From positions 248,001 through 312,000 of the forward strand of contig NZ_RXZH01000001.1 of the NCBI RefSeq assembly GCF_003970385.1: DNA of 64,000 nucleotides, in the 5' to 3' direction. Below, piece after piece: positions 48,047 through 56,644 of the stretch. The notes beneath the pieces were generated by a model that worked only from the letters and a program-made list of their open reading frames with translations, was not told the origin of the DNA and searched no databases. This DNA is from Vibrio aquaticus (GTDB taxonomy: Bacteria; Pseudomonadota; Gammaproteobacteria; Enterobacterales; Vibrionaceae). Within the stretch, counting starts at the first letter, position 1. Every line of letters begins with the position of its first letter. The position numbers and the translations under genes were made by a program.

Positions 48047-49282
48047 CTAAAACAACATGTCGGCAGACAAATACCACACGTTTTGATCGTAACTATTTCC
48101 GTCAATCGATGATTCATTATCTTCAAATCGCCATCCTGCACTCAGTTCAACGTAATCACGAAGTTCGTACCCGAAATACAAACCTACTCTGTAGAGATCA
48201 TCTGTTCTCGTAGACTCTGAATAATCATCAAGAACGAACTGAAGAGAGGCATTTGTATACAGGTGATTCAACCAATAGTGTTTCCAATTTCCGTCAAAGC
48301 TTGTTTCATCAACGTAATTAGACCCCTGCTCCGGGTCTCTTGCTCGTTGTGCTGCGGCCACAGTAACAGTAGAGTAAGATAACGGTTTCCATTCGAGTTC
48401 TAAGTCCCAGCTGAAACCAGTAAAGTCCTTCTTAGTACTGTCATCATATGATTTGTCTTGTAGACCAAAACGAAGTTTACCGGTTGTTTTACCCGTAATG
48501 TCCCAAGTCGCTCCAGTCAGGTAAAAAACATTTAGGCTATCTTGTGAGTTGCTCGTGACCGGATCATTCAGATCGTAAGATCTCTCTGATATGTCAACTT
48601 CAAACAGTAAACTTGTCGTTGGAAAAGCTCTGTAGTAAAACGCCCCATTCCCCCCAAACTCGGTATAATCCTTATACTTAGTGCTTATCAAACTATATTG
48701 AGGATTCTCGATATTTCGATAGTTCTTGTATTTCTTGTCTTCAATGCGCAGGCCCGTTTCAATACGCCCCATAGCTTCTTGAGAGCCAAAGATATGAGTT
48801 AGGCTAGCGTTGTGAATAACATATTCAACAGGTTCGTTGGCAATCGTTGACAAGCCATCACCTGCTAAGATTCCAGAGCCACGTTCTTCATGCAAATATA
48901 GAAATGCGTAATTGATTCTCAACGCATTTCTGGTATTTAGAGTAACCTTGTTATTCGTCGTAAATCTATGATCCACATAGTTGTCATCGCTGCTGTCAAA
49001 ATACGATCCGGCCGCTAGTTGATACGCGACTTGGTATTGGTTACCACCTCTATCAGACTGAAGCGCTATCCCTGGTTCAATAACCAAAACCGTTGATGAC
49101 TCAGGTGACTCTGCGTCAGAATAACGACCAATGTTATCATTGTGCTCTAAGCGAGAATCTAGGATTGGTAGGATTTTGAGCCCTGAGTCAGTGACGTAGC
49201 CATTTCCTTCTTTCATAGCATTTACATTCATTGATAACGCTACAAAAATCATTGCCGAAATTGATTTAATCGACGTTTTCAT
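48047..49282 (-). CDS. Outer membrane beta-barrel of the exopolysaccharide exporter
   Basis: A 411-residue protein with a signal peptide (cleaved near SMNVNA). Many amphipathic strands alternate Tyr/Phe/Leu with polar residues, ending in LSADMLF with a terminal Phe as for BAM substrates. The profile suits the BBP2-type barrels found in exopolysaccharide loci and occupies the place of vpsM. Together with the short Wza-like protein it would form the exit pore. I chose the second ATG, seven bases after AAAGG. Most of the sequence varies, so the assignment rests on topology and context. Confidence 0.82.
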   Translation of the reverse strand: MKTSIKSISAMIFVALSMNVNAMKEGNGYVTDSGLKILPILDSRLEHNDNIGRYSDAESPESSTVLVIEPGIALQSDRGGNQYQVAYQLAAGSYFDSSDDNYVDHRFTTNNKVTLNTRNALRINYAFLYLHEERGSGILAGDGLSTIANEPVEYVIHNASLTHIFGSQEAMGRIETGLRIEDKKYKNYRNIENPQYSLISTKYKDYTEFGGNGAFYYRAFPTTSLLFEVDISERSYDLNDPVTSNSQDSLNVFYLTGATWDITGKTTGKLRFGLQDKSYDDSTKKDFTGFSWDLELEWKPLSYSTVTVAAAQRARDPEQGSNYVDETSFDGNWKHYWLNHLYTNASLQFVLDDYSESTRTDDLYRVGLYFGYELRDYVELSAGWRFEDNESSIDGNSYDQNVWYLSADMLF

Positions 49283-49291
49283 ATTCATCCT

Positions 49292-50707
49292 TTAATAGGC
49301 TGTTTTGCCTGTAAAGCCTTTAAAAATTGTTAGGTATACGATTTTAATATCTAGCCATAAGGTCCAGTTTTGGATATATGTGAGATCATACTCGACACGC
49401 TTTTCCATTTTATCAATCGTGTCTGTTTCTCCGCGATATCCATTAATCTGGGCCCAACCCGTAATTCCTGGTTTTACTTGGTGCCTCAACATATATTTGT
49501 CAATTAGGCCTCGGTATTCTTCGTTATGTGCGACAGCGTGAGGTCTGGGCCCTACAATCGACATTTGACCAGTAAGCACATTGAAAAACTGTGGTAATTC
49601 ATCGAGTGATGTTCTTCGAATAAATGCTCCAAACTTAGTAATGCGCGGATCATTTTTTGTTGCTTGCTTAACAACTGAGCCATTATCGGTAGCGCTCATC
49701 GAACGAAACTTCCAGACCTTAATTGGTCGACCATCTAAGCCATAACGATCTTGTTTAAATATGACTGGTCCAGGTGAAGACAGCTTCACTCCAATGGCGA
49801 CAACCAACAGAACCGGACTAATTAAAGCGATAATTACAAGAGAAAGTAAAACGTCTTCAAATCGTTTTATCATCGATGTAAAACCACGGAAAGGCGTATC
49901 ATGGACACTCAACGTCATCATATTACCGATATTTTTCCAACGCGAATGCATTAAGTCAAAGGTAAAGAAATCGGGTACTACATGAACATGAGCATTAGAG
50001 TTTGAAAATGCATTTAATATCTGTTTGATGCGTTTGGCAGCTTCCATTGGGAGAGCGACATAGACATTTTTAACGCTATGATGTTGAGCCAAAAGTAGCG
50101 CATCATCAATATTTCCTTTCATATTAAGCGGAAGTTCACTTGCTCCCATGGTTTTCTCTATTCTTTCCGGCGTCCTATCATCGTAGAAACCCAATAGATT
50201 TTCATTAATATGTTTACTATTGCGGAGTTCTTGCGCCAAGATAATACCTGCTGGTGTCGCGCCAATAATAATGGACTTATCTTTATAGCAATCTTTAGGG
50301 CGTAAGCGCTTGGGAAGCACAAACGCACACCAGCGCCAGCTAATCAGAACAAATGGAGTAATCGCAAACCATACACCGAGAACAACTCGTGAGTAAGACT
50401 CTGAAATCTTGAAGAAAAACCCCAAAACTAACGATAAGGCAATACATATAAACCACGAAGCAAGTACCGTAAGGAGTACCTGTTTCAACGAAGTGTGCTT
50501 GTGAGTATGATAAACACCAGAAATTTCAGCTGCAAAAAAGTAGGCGATAACAACCACACATAAGATTAACTGATAAAGAGCAGGGAAAGTGCCAACATAA
50601 GAAAAAGTCGTAACAAATAGAAGAGAACAAATAATAAAAATATCGACAACTCGATATATAAGCACCGATTCTTCCCCATGGTGCTTAATTGGATTTCCAT
50701 ATCCCAT
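49292..50707 (-). CDS. Undecaprenyl-phosphate sugar phosphotransferase (WcaJ/VpsL-like)
   Basis: A 471-residue enzyme that starts the repeat unit by moving a hexose-1-phosphate (often glucose) to undecaprenyl phosphate. Four N-terminal membrane helices are followed by a CoA-binding-like domain (IIGATPAGIILAQEL ... GFYDDRTPERIE). The bacterial sugar transferase domain then has KRFEDVLLSLVIIALISPVLL (membrane re-entrant helix), KVWKFRSM, DELPQFFNVL, SIVGPRPHA and KPGITGWAQING. It is the first gene of the locus, with 550 bases of AT-rich upstream DNA. It resembles VpsL in size and position. The ATG has no strong ribosome binding site. Confidence 0.95.
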   Translation of the reverse strand: MGYGNPIKHHGEESVLIYRVVDIFIICSLLFVTTFSYVGTFPALYQLILCVVVIAYFFAAEISGVYHTHKHTSLKQVLLTVLASWFICIALSLVLGFFFKISESYSRVVLGVWFAITPFVLISWRWCAFVLPKRLRPKDCYKDKSIIIGATPAGIILAQELRNSKHINENLLGFYDDRTPERIEKTMGASELPLNMKGNIDDALLLAQHHSVKNVYVALPMEAAKRIKQILNAFSNSNAHVHVVPDFFTFDLMHSRWKNIGNMMTLSVHDTPFRGFTSMIKRFEDVLLSLVIIALISPVLLVVAIGVKLSSPGPVIFKQDRYGLDGRPIKVWKFRSMSATDNGSVVKQATKNDPRITKFGAFIRRTSLDELPQFFNVLTGQMSIVGPRPHAVAHNEEYRGLIDKYMLRHQVKPGITGWAQINGYRGETDTIDKMEKRVEYDLTYIQNWTLWLDIKIVYLTIFKGFTGKTAY

Positions 50708-50924
50708 ATTGGTTTATCACCGCTAAATAAGTTAAATGACCTGATTTTCTTCAGGGCTATTGCCCGCAACAAAAATTTAGAAAACCAGATATTCATACCA
50801 AATGACTAAGAGCTGTATTCTGAATTTTTTAACGACAAAAAAAAACAGGTAAATATGAGCAACCAACACAGATCTCATAAATAAGATTGAAAAAGTTCCA
50901 GTATTAAGAAAAGCCACGAAGGAT

Positions 50925-50945
50925 TGGTTAAATTTTGATTAACCA
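50925..50945. promoter_or_regulatory. Perfect dyad TGGTTAA-N7-TTAACCA
   Basis: Seven-base perfect arms with a seven-base spacer, about 220 bases before the first exopolysaccharide gene. Operator-like. Confidence 0.4.
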
Positions 50946-51017
50946 CTATGCGAGCCATATCTACAATTCACTCAATATCAATAATTTAGTCGCAATTAAA
51001 GATATTCCTTTGAGGCA

Positions 51018-51031
51018 TTAGATATATCTAA
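51018..51031. promoter_or_regulatory. Perfect 14-bp palindrome TTAGATATATCTAA
   Basis: A gapless perfect palindrome about 310 bases before the first exopolysaccharide gene. Possibly the site of a dimeric activator such as a VpsT/CpsS-like protein; that is inference. Confidence 0.4.
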
Positions 51032-51259
51032 ATATCCACATCACAGTATACAAAACAAAAATAATCGCTGACTGATAGACACTTAGAGAAATGAATATAA
51101 CAACCTAGTAATCTGGCTATTTTTCACGCAATCAATGTAATTGCCAGATTGTTTATCAGGGTGTAGTTTTCAAGTAATCGAGCAAATCTTAACTTCTCCT
51201 AAGTGAAAATCTTCCCCTGACTTAAAATACAACGATTAAAATGGTCAAACTCGAATGGT

Positions 51260-51820
51260 TTATTCGTCTAGACCCATTCTTTTTGCGATTTCAGTTTCGA
51301 AGCCATCAATACTCTTTTGGTTCTTTTTGAGCCAGTATTTTTCCATTCCCTCTTTACCTTGTTTTGCAGACCAGTTCGCTAAATCATCGCGGTCGCCTTC
51401 ATACGTGAAGTAAGGAACTGACATCCCACAGGAAGATTGGACCAGATCGACATCGAGGACAAAGATCTGTCTTGCTGCTACGCTTTCTGGAAATAGTGGT
51501 GCAAAGTGATTCCAATTTTTATCTTTAGGGTGTAATACTGTTGTATGGCCATACGCTCGAAGGATTAGCGGTGAACCCTCAAATGCACAAAACATAACCG
51601 TCATTCGTGGGTTCTTAATGACGTGTGACGCCGACTCATTACCACTTCCGGTGAGGTTCATCCAAGCGATTTGCTTAGCGTTGTTCACCCTCAAGGAGTC
51701 CCCACCTTTGGGTGACAAATTCACTCTGCCATTCTCTGCTGCTGTAGCGACAAAGTAGATATTTTGCTTTTCGATGAACTCGATATGTTTATCTGATAAC
51801 TCTGAAAACTGCTTACCCAA
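51260..51820 (-). CDS. Pyridoxamine 5'-phosphate oxidase-like (FMN-binding split barrel) protein
   Basis: A 186-residue soluble protein of the PNPOx-like split-barrel superfamily. QNIYFVATAAENGRVNLSPKGGDSLRV is the N-terminal strand region and NPRMTVMFCAFEGSPLILRAYGHTTVL the core. Members bind FMN, F420 or haem and reduce small compounds. The true substrate is unknown, and pyridoxine synthesis is unlikely. The start is TTG but is well supported by GGAGG nine bases upstream. Single gene. Confidence 0.87.
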   Translation of the reverse strand: MGKQFSELSDKHIEFIEKQNIYFVATAAENGRVNLSPKGGDSLRVNNAKQIAWMNLTGSGNESASHVIKNPRMTVMFCAFEGSPLILRAYGHTTVLHPKDKNWNHFAPLFPESVAARQIFVLDVDLVQSSCGMSVPYFTYEGDRDDLANWSAKQGKEGMEKYWLKKNQKSIDGFETEIAKRMGLDE

Positions 51821-51885
51821 AACGTTTAACCTCCATGTTCATGTTGAATAAAAGGCATTCCTCTACATCACAAACGCCTAGCATT

Positions 51886-52503
51886 TTATTGCTGACGACT
51901 TATTAGCAAACTTGAAGCGGACATCGATAGAAAGGTTGCACAAGCTCTGTTGAAGTACTTTGCCATTTTCGGCTTCGTGAACCACTGCCTTAGATATATT
52001 CCGAATATGGCATAAATCGATATTGCCCCCAGTTCTAATATGAGGAACGTCAACCCTAAGATGAAAAACTGATCATTTACGCGAGTCGAAACATCAACGA
52101 ACTGTGGTAGAAATGCGGTGAAGATTAGGATCGCTTTTGGGTTACCAGCCGCTAATAAGAACTCTTGTTTAGCTAGCCCCAATCGATTGTGAGTATTTTC
52201 CATCTCGGTTATTGGGCTTGCCTCAGAACGCCACAGATTCAACGCAATCCATAACAAGTATGCTGCACCTGCAACTTTGATGGTTAGAAACAGTGCCTCG
52301 GAGGCGTAGAGAACAACCGCTAAACCTGAAGCAGCCAAAGTAATCATCACAGAAAATGCTGCAATTCGACCGAGGCCAGCGATAAAGGCAGACTTGAAAC
52401 CGTAGCAACGAGCATTGTTCATCGACAACAGGTTGTTTGGACCTGGAGTCATGTTTAGCGCAAAACACGCAGGAATAAAGAGTAAGAGTTTCCAGATTTC
52501 CAC
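51886..52503 (-). CDS. LysE/RhtB family amino acid exporter
   Basis: A 205-residue inner membrane protein with about six helices. The family start is clear: LLFIPACFALNMTPGPNNLLSMNNARCYGFKSAFIAGLGRI, with the TPGPN motif. LAAGNPKAILIFTAFLPQFVD is the second signature. Members export amino acids or homoserine lactones. I chose the GTG at 52503, since GGAGGA lies seven bases upstream; the frame is open a further eight codons, through that site. Substrate unknown. Confidence 0.92.
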   Translation of the reverse strand: MEIWKLLLFIPACFALNMTPGPNNLLSMNNARCYGFKSAFIAGLGRIAAFSVMITLAASGLAVVLYASEALFLTIKVAGAAYLLWIALNLWRSEASPITEMENTHNRLGLAKQEFLLAAGNPKAILIFTAFLPQFVDVSTRVNDQFFILGLTFLILELGAISIYAIFGIYLRQWFTKPKMAKYFNRACATFLSMSASSLLISRQQ

Positions 52504-52716
52504 AATTAATCCTCCATGATTAAACAATATTCAGCGCTAAAAAGTAAAAATGGTTCGTCTAAAATCTGTTTGAACTCGCTGCTGAGCTTATTTTACTAGG
52601 TCAATCGCTGTCCTTGCGTAAGCTCGCGCCACTTTCGTATCAAAACAATCCAAATATAGATTCGGCAAGTTACAGTGCGAATGACTTCAAATGTTGTGAA
52701 TCATTCTTGGCACCTG

Positions 52717-53070
52717 TTATGAGACGATGCTGGTAAGAAGGCAAATCATAAATGCTGGCACACCCGCGATGAACAACTTGAGACAAAAAACGGTATTTTC
52801 TGAAAATCGGACATTATCAATTTCGTCCACGATGGTGCGGTCAACCATTGAATCTGTCACCCTATCGACCTTGTCATCAGATTGCCCAAGCCCACCTAGA
52901 GGCGGATACATGAAAAATAGGGCTGCCGTTCCCCATAAGAACATCACGACGAAAAATGCATAGTCCGATAGGAACTTAAGCCCAAAGAAGCCTATAGACA
53001 TCTCTAGACCAACAACAATAGAGACCACTATGATATTTGCAACCAATACAAATCGAACTAAACCCAGCAT
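52717..53070 (-). CDS. Small membrane protein of unknown function, 117 aa
   Basis: Three hydrophobic segments at about residues 5-25, 36-56 and 93-115. A hydrophilic acidic loop of 35 residues (QSDDKVDRVTDSMVDRTIVDEIDN) sits between the second and third. There is no signal cleavage site. The ATG follows TGGAG. No family recognised. Single gene between the LysE gene and the 5'-nucleotidase promoter region. Confidence 0.7.
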   Translation of the reverse strand: MLGLVRFVLVANIIVVSIVVGLEMSIGFFGLKFLSDYAFFVVMFLWGTAALFFMYPPLGGLGQSDDKVDRVTDSMVDRTIVDEIDNVRFSENTVFCLKLFIAGVPAFMICLLTSIVS

Positions 53071-53210
53071 TCAAACTCCATTTTTGATTTCGCTACTTAA
53101 TCCCAACGAGAGTTGGCTACGCTACGACTAACTCATTTATTGTGCCGTAACATCTATCGTGCACCCAAACAAAAAATGCCGAGAATTATAAATGTGGATT
53201 AAATTATCTG

Positions 53211-53327
53211 TTATTTGCAGATTTGATACAGGTGTCCTGACTCAAACTGATTATCGCCGCCATTATTTTTCCAACCAAGTTTCTTCGCCACTTTGGGGGA
53301 CCAAAACATCGGTAATGTACTGGTCAT
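53211..53327 (-). CDS. Possible 38-residue ORF or gene remnant
   Basis: Translates as MTSTLPMFWSPKVAKKLGWK followed by NNGGDNQFESGHLYQICK. The composition is protein-like (Trp, Lys, Gly, Asn and paired aromatics), which is unusual for a random short frame, but I see no ribosome binding site. It may be the remnant of a longer gene or may not be coding. The rest of the 53071-53535 gap holds only the CRP-dependent promoter region. Confidence 0.22.
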   Translation of the reverse strand: MTSTLPMFWSPKVAKKLGWKNNGGDNQFESGHLYQICK

Positions 53328-53457
53328 TAGTGTTGATGTGTTTCATCGTTCATTTCCAGTCTTGAAGCTATTTACCCTGTAGATACTTTGTCAAATTGGT
53401 GTCGTATCAACTCAAATGGTAAATAATAAACTTATCAACCTAACCGGAATGGAATAC

Positions 53458-53500
53458 TGTGATTCATGTCACATTTAACAGTCCTCCCACCTTCTACCAT
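53458..53500 (+). promoter_or_regulatory. CRP site and class II-type promoter of the 5'-nucleotidase gene
   Basis: TGTGA-TTCATG-TCACA (53458-53473) is a perfect CRP core with N6 spacing. TACCAT at 53495-53500 lies at the -10 place if transcription starts near 53507, putting the CRP site centre at -41.5, the class II position. The gene should be activated by cAMP-CRP. Confidence 0.72.
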
Positions 53501-53535
53501 TGCGCAATCGTTTACGTCACTACATCGAGAACAAA

Positions 53536-55098
53536 ATGAAAGCTGCGAAACTTAAACCACTATTCCTGACTATGGCACTGGCTGGCGTGACCGCTAGTCT
53601 TCCTGCATGGGCTGAAATCAAAGAGGTTACTCTACTCCACACTAACGATATTGAGAGTGTGTATGACCCAGTAGAAGCATTCTGGAATGAAGATATCGAT
53701 ATGATCGGTGGTATCCCTTACTTAGCGACTCTAATTAAAGAAACACGTGCCACAGAAGGCACTAGCTTCCTTATGGATGCGGGTGATATCTACACGGGTG
53801 CGCTGTCTAAAAAGACCAAAGGTAAGCTACCGTTCGAGCTATACAACTCGATGGGTTACGACGTTATCACACTTGGTAACCACGAATTTGAATACGGCTG
53901 GAAATCACTAGTAGAGACAATGCCGCGTGCAAACTTCCCTGTCTTGAACGCAAACATTTTCCACGAAGCTTCAGATACCATGATGGCACAGCCTTACACC
54001 ATTCTAGAACGTGATGGCGTTCGCGTTGGTGTGGTAGGTGTCATGGGGATTGATGCCTTCTACAACACCATGTGGAAAGGTAACCGTAAGGGTCTTACAA
54101 TCAAAGACCCTATCGAAACTGCACAATACTGGGCTGATAAAATCCGTGAAGATGTCGATATGATCGTGGTTCTTACTCACCAAAACAAAACCGCTCCAAT
54201 GCAGACAGACAAGGAAGCGGATCCTGAAGTTCAGCGCGGCTTTGAAGAAGACTACGAGATGGCAGGCAAGCTAAAAGGTGTGGATGTGATCTTCGGCGGT
54301 CACTCAGACAACGGCCTTGTAGAGCCAGTGGTTCACCCAGAGACAGGCACAGTTGTTGGCCTTACCTTTGGTCAGGGCATGCACCTTGGTTACACTAAGT
54401 TCAAAGTGGATACGGAAAAGCATAACGTAGAATTCCTAGGTGGTAAGCTTATCCCTGTTGAGTCATCAAAGCTTAAGCGTGATGAAAAAACATACCAGAT
54501 GATCCAAAAAGTTCGTACGGACAACCCACAGCTTGCTGAAGAACTGGCAACGATTGATCATGCAGCATCGCGTCGTTACTACCGTGAATCAAACATCGGT
54601 AACCTAGTGGCAGACCTAATGCGTGAAGCCGCAAACTCAGACATCGCGATGATGAGCTCAGGCAGTATCCGTGTTGACCTAAACCAAGGCTCAGTAACGC
54701 GTGAAAATGTGATGAACCTGTTCCCGTTCACAGACAAACTGACGGTGGTTGAACTAACGGGTGAGAACATCAAAGAGCTTCTAGAGTACAGCTACACCTT
54801 GCCATACGGGTTGGCACAGTTCTCTGGCATTAAGGCAACCTACGACAGCACAAAAGCTGAACAAGATCGCCTGATCAGCCTATCTATTAATGGCAAACCA
54901 GTGAAAGATGCGCAAAAATACACGGTAGCAACGTATTCATACGCGGCAAGTGGCGGTGACGGCTACACCGTATTCAACAAAGGTGAGACGTTATCAAAAG
55001 GCGAGTCGGTAACGCAGGTTCTGATTAAAGGCTTCGAAAAGAATAAGGCCATCAAGGTTCCTGCTCTTGGTCGTCAGGTAGATGTAAGCCGCAATTAA
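53536..55098 (+). CDS. Periplasmic bifunctional metallophosphatase/5'-nucleotidase
   Basis: About 520 residues with a signal peptide (MKAAKLKPLFLTMALAGVTA... cleaved after AWA). The calcineurin-like metallophosphatase domain carries LLHTNDIES, DAGDIYTGA, GNHEFEYG, VVLTHQNKT and GGHSDNG. The 5_nucleotid_C domain has NIGNLVADLMREAA and SSGSIRVDL, with a YAASGGDGY substrate loop. It belongs to the UshA/CpdB family that strips phosphate from external nucleotides. I chose the ATG at 53536: the frame's earlier TTG at 53500 would lie before the predicted transcript start. It feeds nucleosides to transporters such as the CNT protein here. Confidence 0.93.
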   Translation: MKAAKLKPLFLTMALAGVTASLPAWAEIKEVTLLHTNDIESVYDPVEAFWNEDIDMIGGIPYLATLIKETRATEGTSFLMDAGDIYTGALSKKTKGKLPFELYNSMGYDVITLGNHEFEYGWKSLVETMPRANFPVLNANIFHEASDTMMAQPYTILERDGVRVGVVGVMGIDAFYNTMWKGNRKGLTIKDPIETAQYWADKIREDVDMIVVLTHQNKTAPMQTDKEADPEVQRGFEEDYEMAGKLKGVDVIFGGHSDNGLVEPVVHPETGTVVGLTFGQGMHLGYTKFKVDTEKHNVEFLGGKLIPVESSKLKRDEKTYQMIQKVRTDNPQLAEELATIDHAASRRYYRESNIGNLVADLMREAANSDIAMMSSGSIRVDLNQGSVTRENVMNLFPFTDKLTVVELTGENIKELLEYSYTLPYGLAQFSGIKATYDSTKAEQDRLISLSINGKPVKDAQKYTVATYSYAASGGDGYTVFNKGETLSKGESVTQVLIKGFEKNKAIKVPALGRQVDVSRN

Positions 55099-55149
55099 TT
55101 ACTGCGGCACTAACAATGAGGGTTAGTATTTAGGCTAACATTATGCGAT

Positions 55150-56535
55150 ATGAAAACCGCGTTTAATGGGTGTAAATCCTTTGGTTGCCCTAATCTAGCT
55201 AACCCTGATTTGTCTCTCTATCGCAAAACCGATCAACTTGGCTTTGACTCTTACCAATGCCCCGAGTGCGGGGCATTCACCCCAGTACTGGACGATAGTG
55301 CGATCAATCAATTTATCGAACACGCCATTCGTACCCAAACACCTCTTGCGTTACCTCATTGTATAAAGTGCAATCAGCGCACGCCTTCACGCCGCTTCGG
55401 TAGAACCAAAGCCGGAACGTCAAGGTGCCAATGTGAAGGATGTGGTTCGGTCTATTCGCTCCTCAATGAAGGCAAGCTCAGCGAACAACTTCAGCCTTTA
55501 TTAGATTTGATCATTGATAGTAAAAGCGTGGAGGCGGTGCATCGACAAGCCGGTCTCAACAGTAAAATTTTCTATCAACGATTAAGCAAACTAGAGGCCC
55601 TGATTCGCCTTGCTAATCGACTATTGCTTCAAACCTACTTTAACTCCCAGCCAAAACTCTCATTGCAATCTTATAGCAGTCGGTTAGACGTTCGATCCGG
55701 GAAACAAAAAGCATGCTTAACTACATGGCAACTGCACACCGTTGATGCCGAGTTTGGATTTAAGATTCTGGTGACTGACAACCTATTGCAAGGCCATGCT
55801 GAGACCTCAAGCCCTTATGTACTCGACTATATTGAGCCACAGTTCCCTGGTTCTGATATGTTTGAACACGTGCAGTGGACCTACGATAAGATCTTTGCAC
55901 GCAATAAGTTCGATAACCTTGGCTACACCCTACAGCGTCAAGCACACTCCAATGAAGGAACCTTGGTTCGCCCAGTGATAGCTGCTCACACTCACTTCCA
56001 ATTGCTGAATGACTTGCTACCTACCTCCAAACCGACTGACCTTCTTTTGGAACATGAAAGCTTTATCCGCGGCAGTTCTATTTTTGCGTTCTCAGAACCG
56101 GTGAAGCAAGGGCAAACCAACCTCTATTATCTCTACCAATCAAAAGCTCAAGAGCCAGCTTACCCAGAGCAAAAAAAGATAGGATGGTGGAATGAGACTT
56201 GGGTTAAATTCCCCAGTATTGGGGTGAAGCAAGAGCTGGATGTGGTGCTGTGTTCGCTTACCAAAGGGGGACTGCAATGTGTAGACAAGCTTACCCAAGA
56301 TTGGGCGAGTGATTATCAGGAATACCTAGAAACGAAATTGCCTAACAAGTACCGTCAGACACTTTCTCACAAAATTTGCCAACAATGGCTTGGGATTAGT
56401 CAGTATCTCTATAATACACATCACGGGGGAAAAAGAGGTGCGCTCCTGAAATCCAGTCTAAATGGAGATTTTAATTTTCGTTCTATCGGCAATATAGTGG
56501 ACTTAATTAATCAAACAGCACGATCCCGTACTTGA
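55150..56535 (+). CDS. Zinc-ribbon protein resembling a transposase, function unknown
   Basis: A 461-residue soluble protein. The first part has two zinc-ribbon-like cysteine sets: CKSFGCPN with CPEC (residues 8-40), and CIKCNQRTPSRRFGRTKAGTSRCQCEGCGSVY (75-105). The second resembles the InsA-type ribbon of IS1-like transposases. A helix-turn-helix-like stretch follows (SKSVEAVHRQAGLNSKIFYQRLSKLEAL). A region of alternating strands after it (SRLDVRSGK ... LHTVDAEFGFKILVTDN) could be an RNase H-like core. There are no terminal inverted repeats and the gene has a terminator of its own, so it may be a domesticated transposase. It could also be a novel Zn protein. 52 bases after the nucleotidase gene. 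Confidence 0.7.
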   Translation: MKTAFNGCKSFGCPNLANPDLSLYRKTDQLGFDSYQCPECGAFTPVLDDSAINQFIEHAIRTQTPLALPHCIKCNQRTPSRRFGRTKAGTSRCQCEGCGSVYSLLNEGKLSEQLQPLLDLIIDSKSVEAVHRQAGLNSKIFYQRLSKLEALIRLANRLLLQTYFNSQPKLSLQSYSSRLDVRSGKQKACLTTWQLHTVDAEFGFKILVTDNLLQGHAETSSPYVLDYIEPQFPGSDMFEHVQWTYDKIFARNKFDNLGYTLQRQAHSNEGTLVRPVIAAHTHFQLLNDLLPTSKPTDLLLEHESFIRGSSIFAFSEPVKQGQTNLYYLYQSKAQEPAYPEQKKIGWWNETWVKFPSIGVKQELDVVLCSLTKGGLQCVDKLTQDWASDYQEYLETKLPNKYRQTLSHKICQQWLGISQYLYNTHHGGKRGALLKSSLNGDFNFRSIGNIVDLINQTARSRT

Positions 56536-56555
56536 TCTTTAATACAAAAGAAATA

Positions 56556-56584
56556 CCGCCTCGATTTAAGCCGAGGCGGCATTT
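56556..56584. terminator. Bidirectional terminator between the zinc-ribbon gene and tdh
   Basis: Stem CCGCCTCG / CGAGGCGG with an eight-base loop. It has T-rich tails on both strands and lies between convergent genes. Confidence 0.88.
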
Positions 56585-56644
56585 TTAGTTTATTGGTGTC
56601 TCTAGGTATAGAGTAAAGAAGGCTCTACTTCACCTAATCGAACC

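Larger units (their letters stand above)
50708..51259. other. Upstream regulatory region of the exopolysaccharide operon
   Basis: About 550 bases with no supportable gene, strongly AT-rich, between the first exopolysaccharide gene and the 3' end of a PNPOx-like gene on the same strand. It holds two perfect dyads, listed separately. I looked for the ops/JUMPstart core GGCGGTAG and did not find it. Confidence 0.6.

Noticed and set aside
50708..51259. ops/JUMPstart antitermination element expected before a long polysaccharide operon
   Set aside because: The GGCGGTAG core was not found on the relevant strand.
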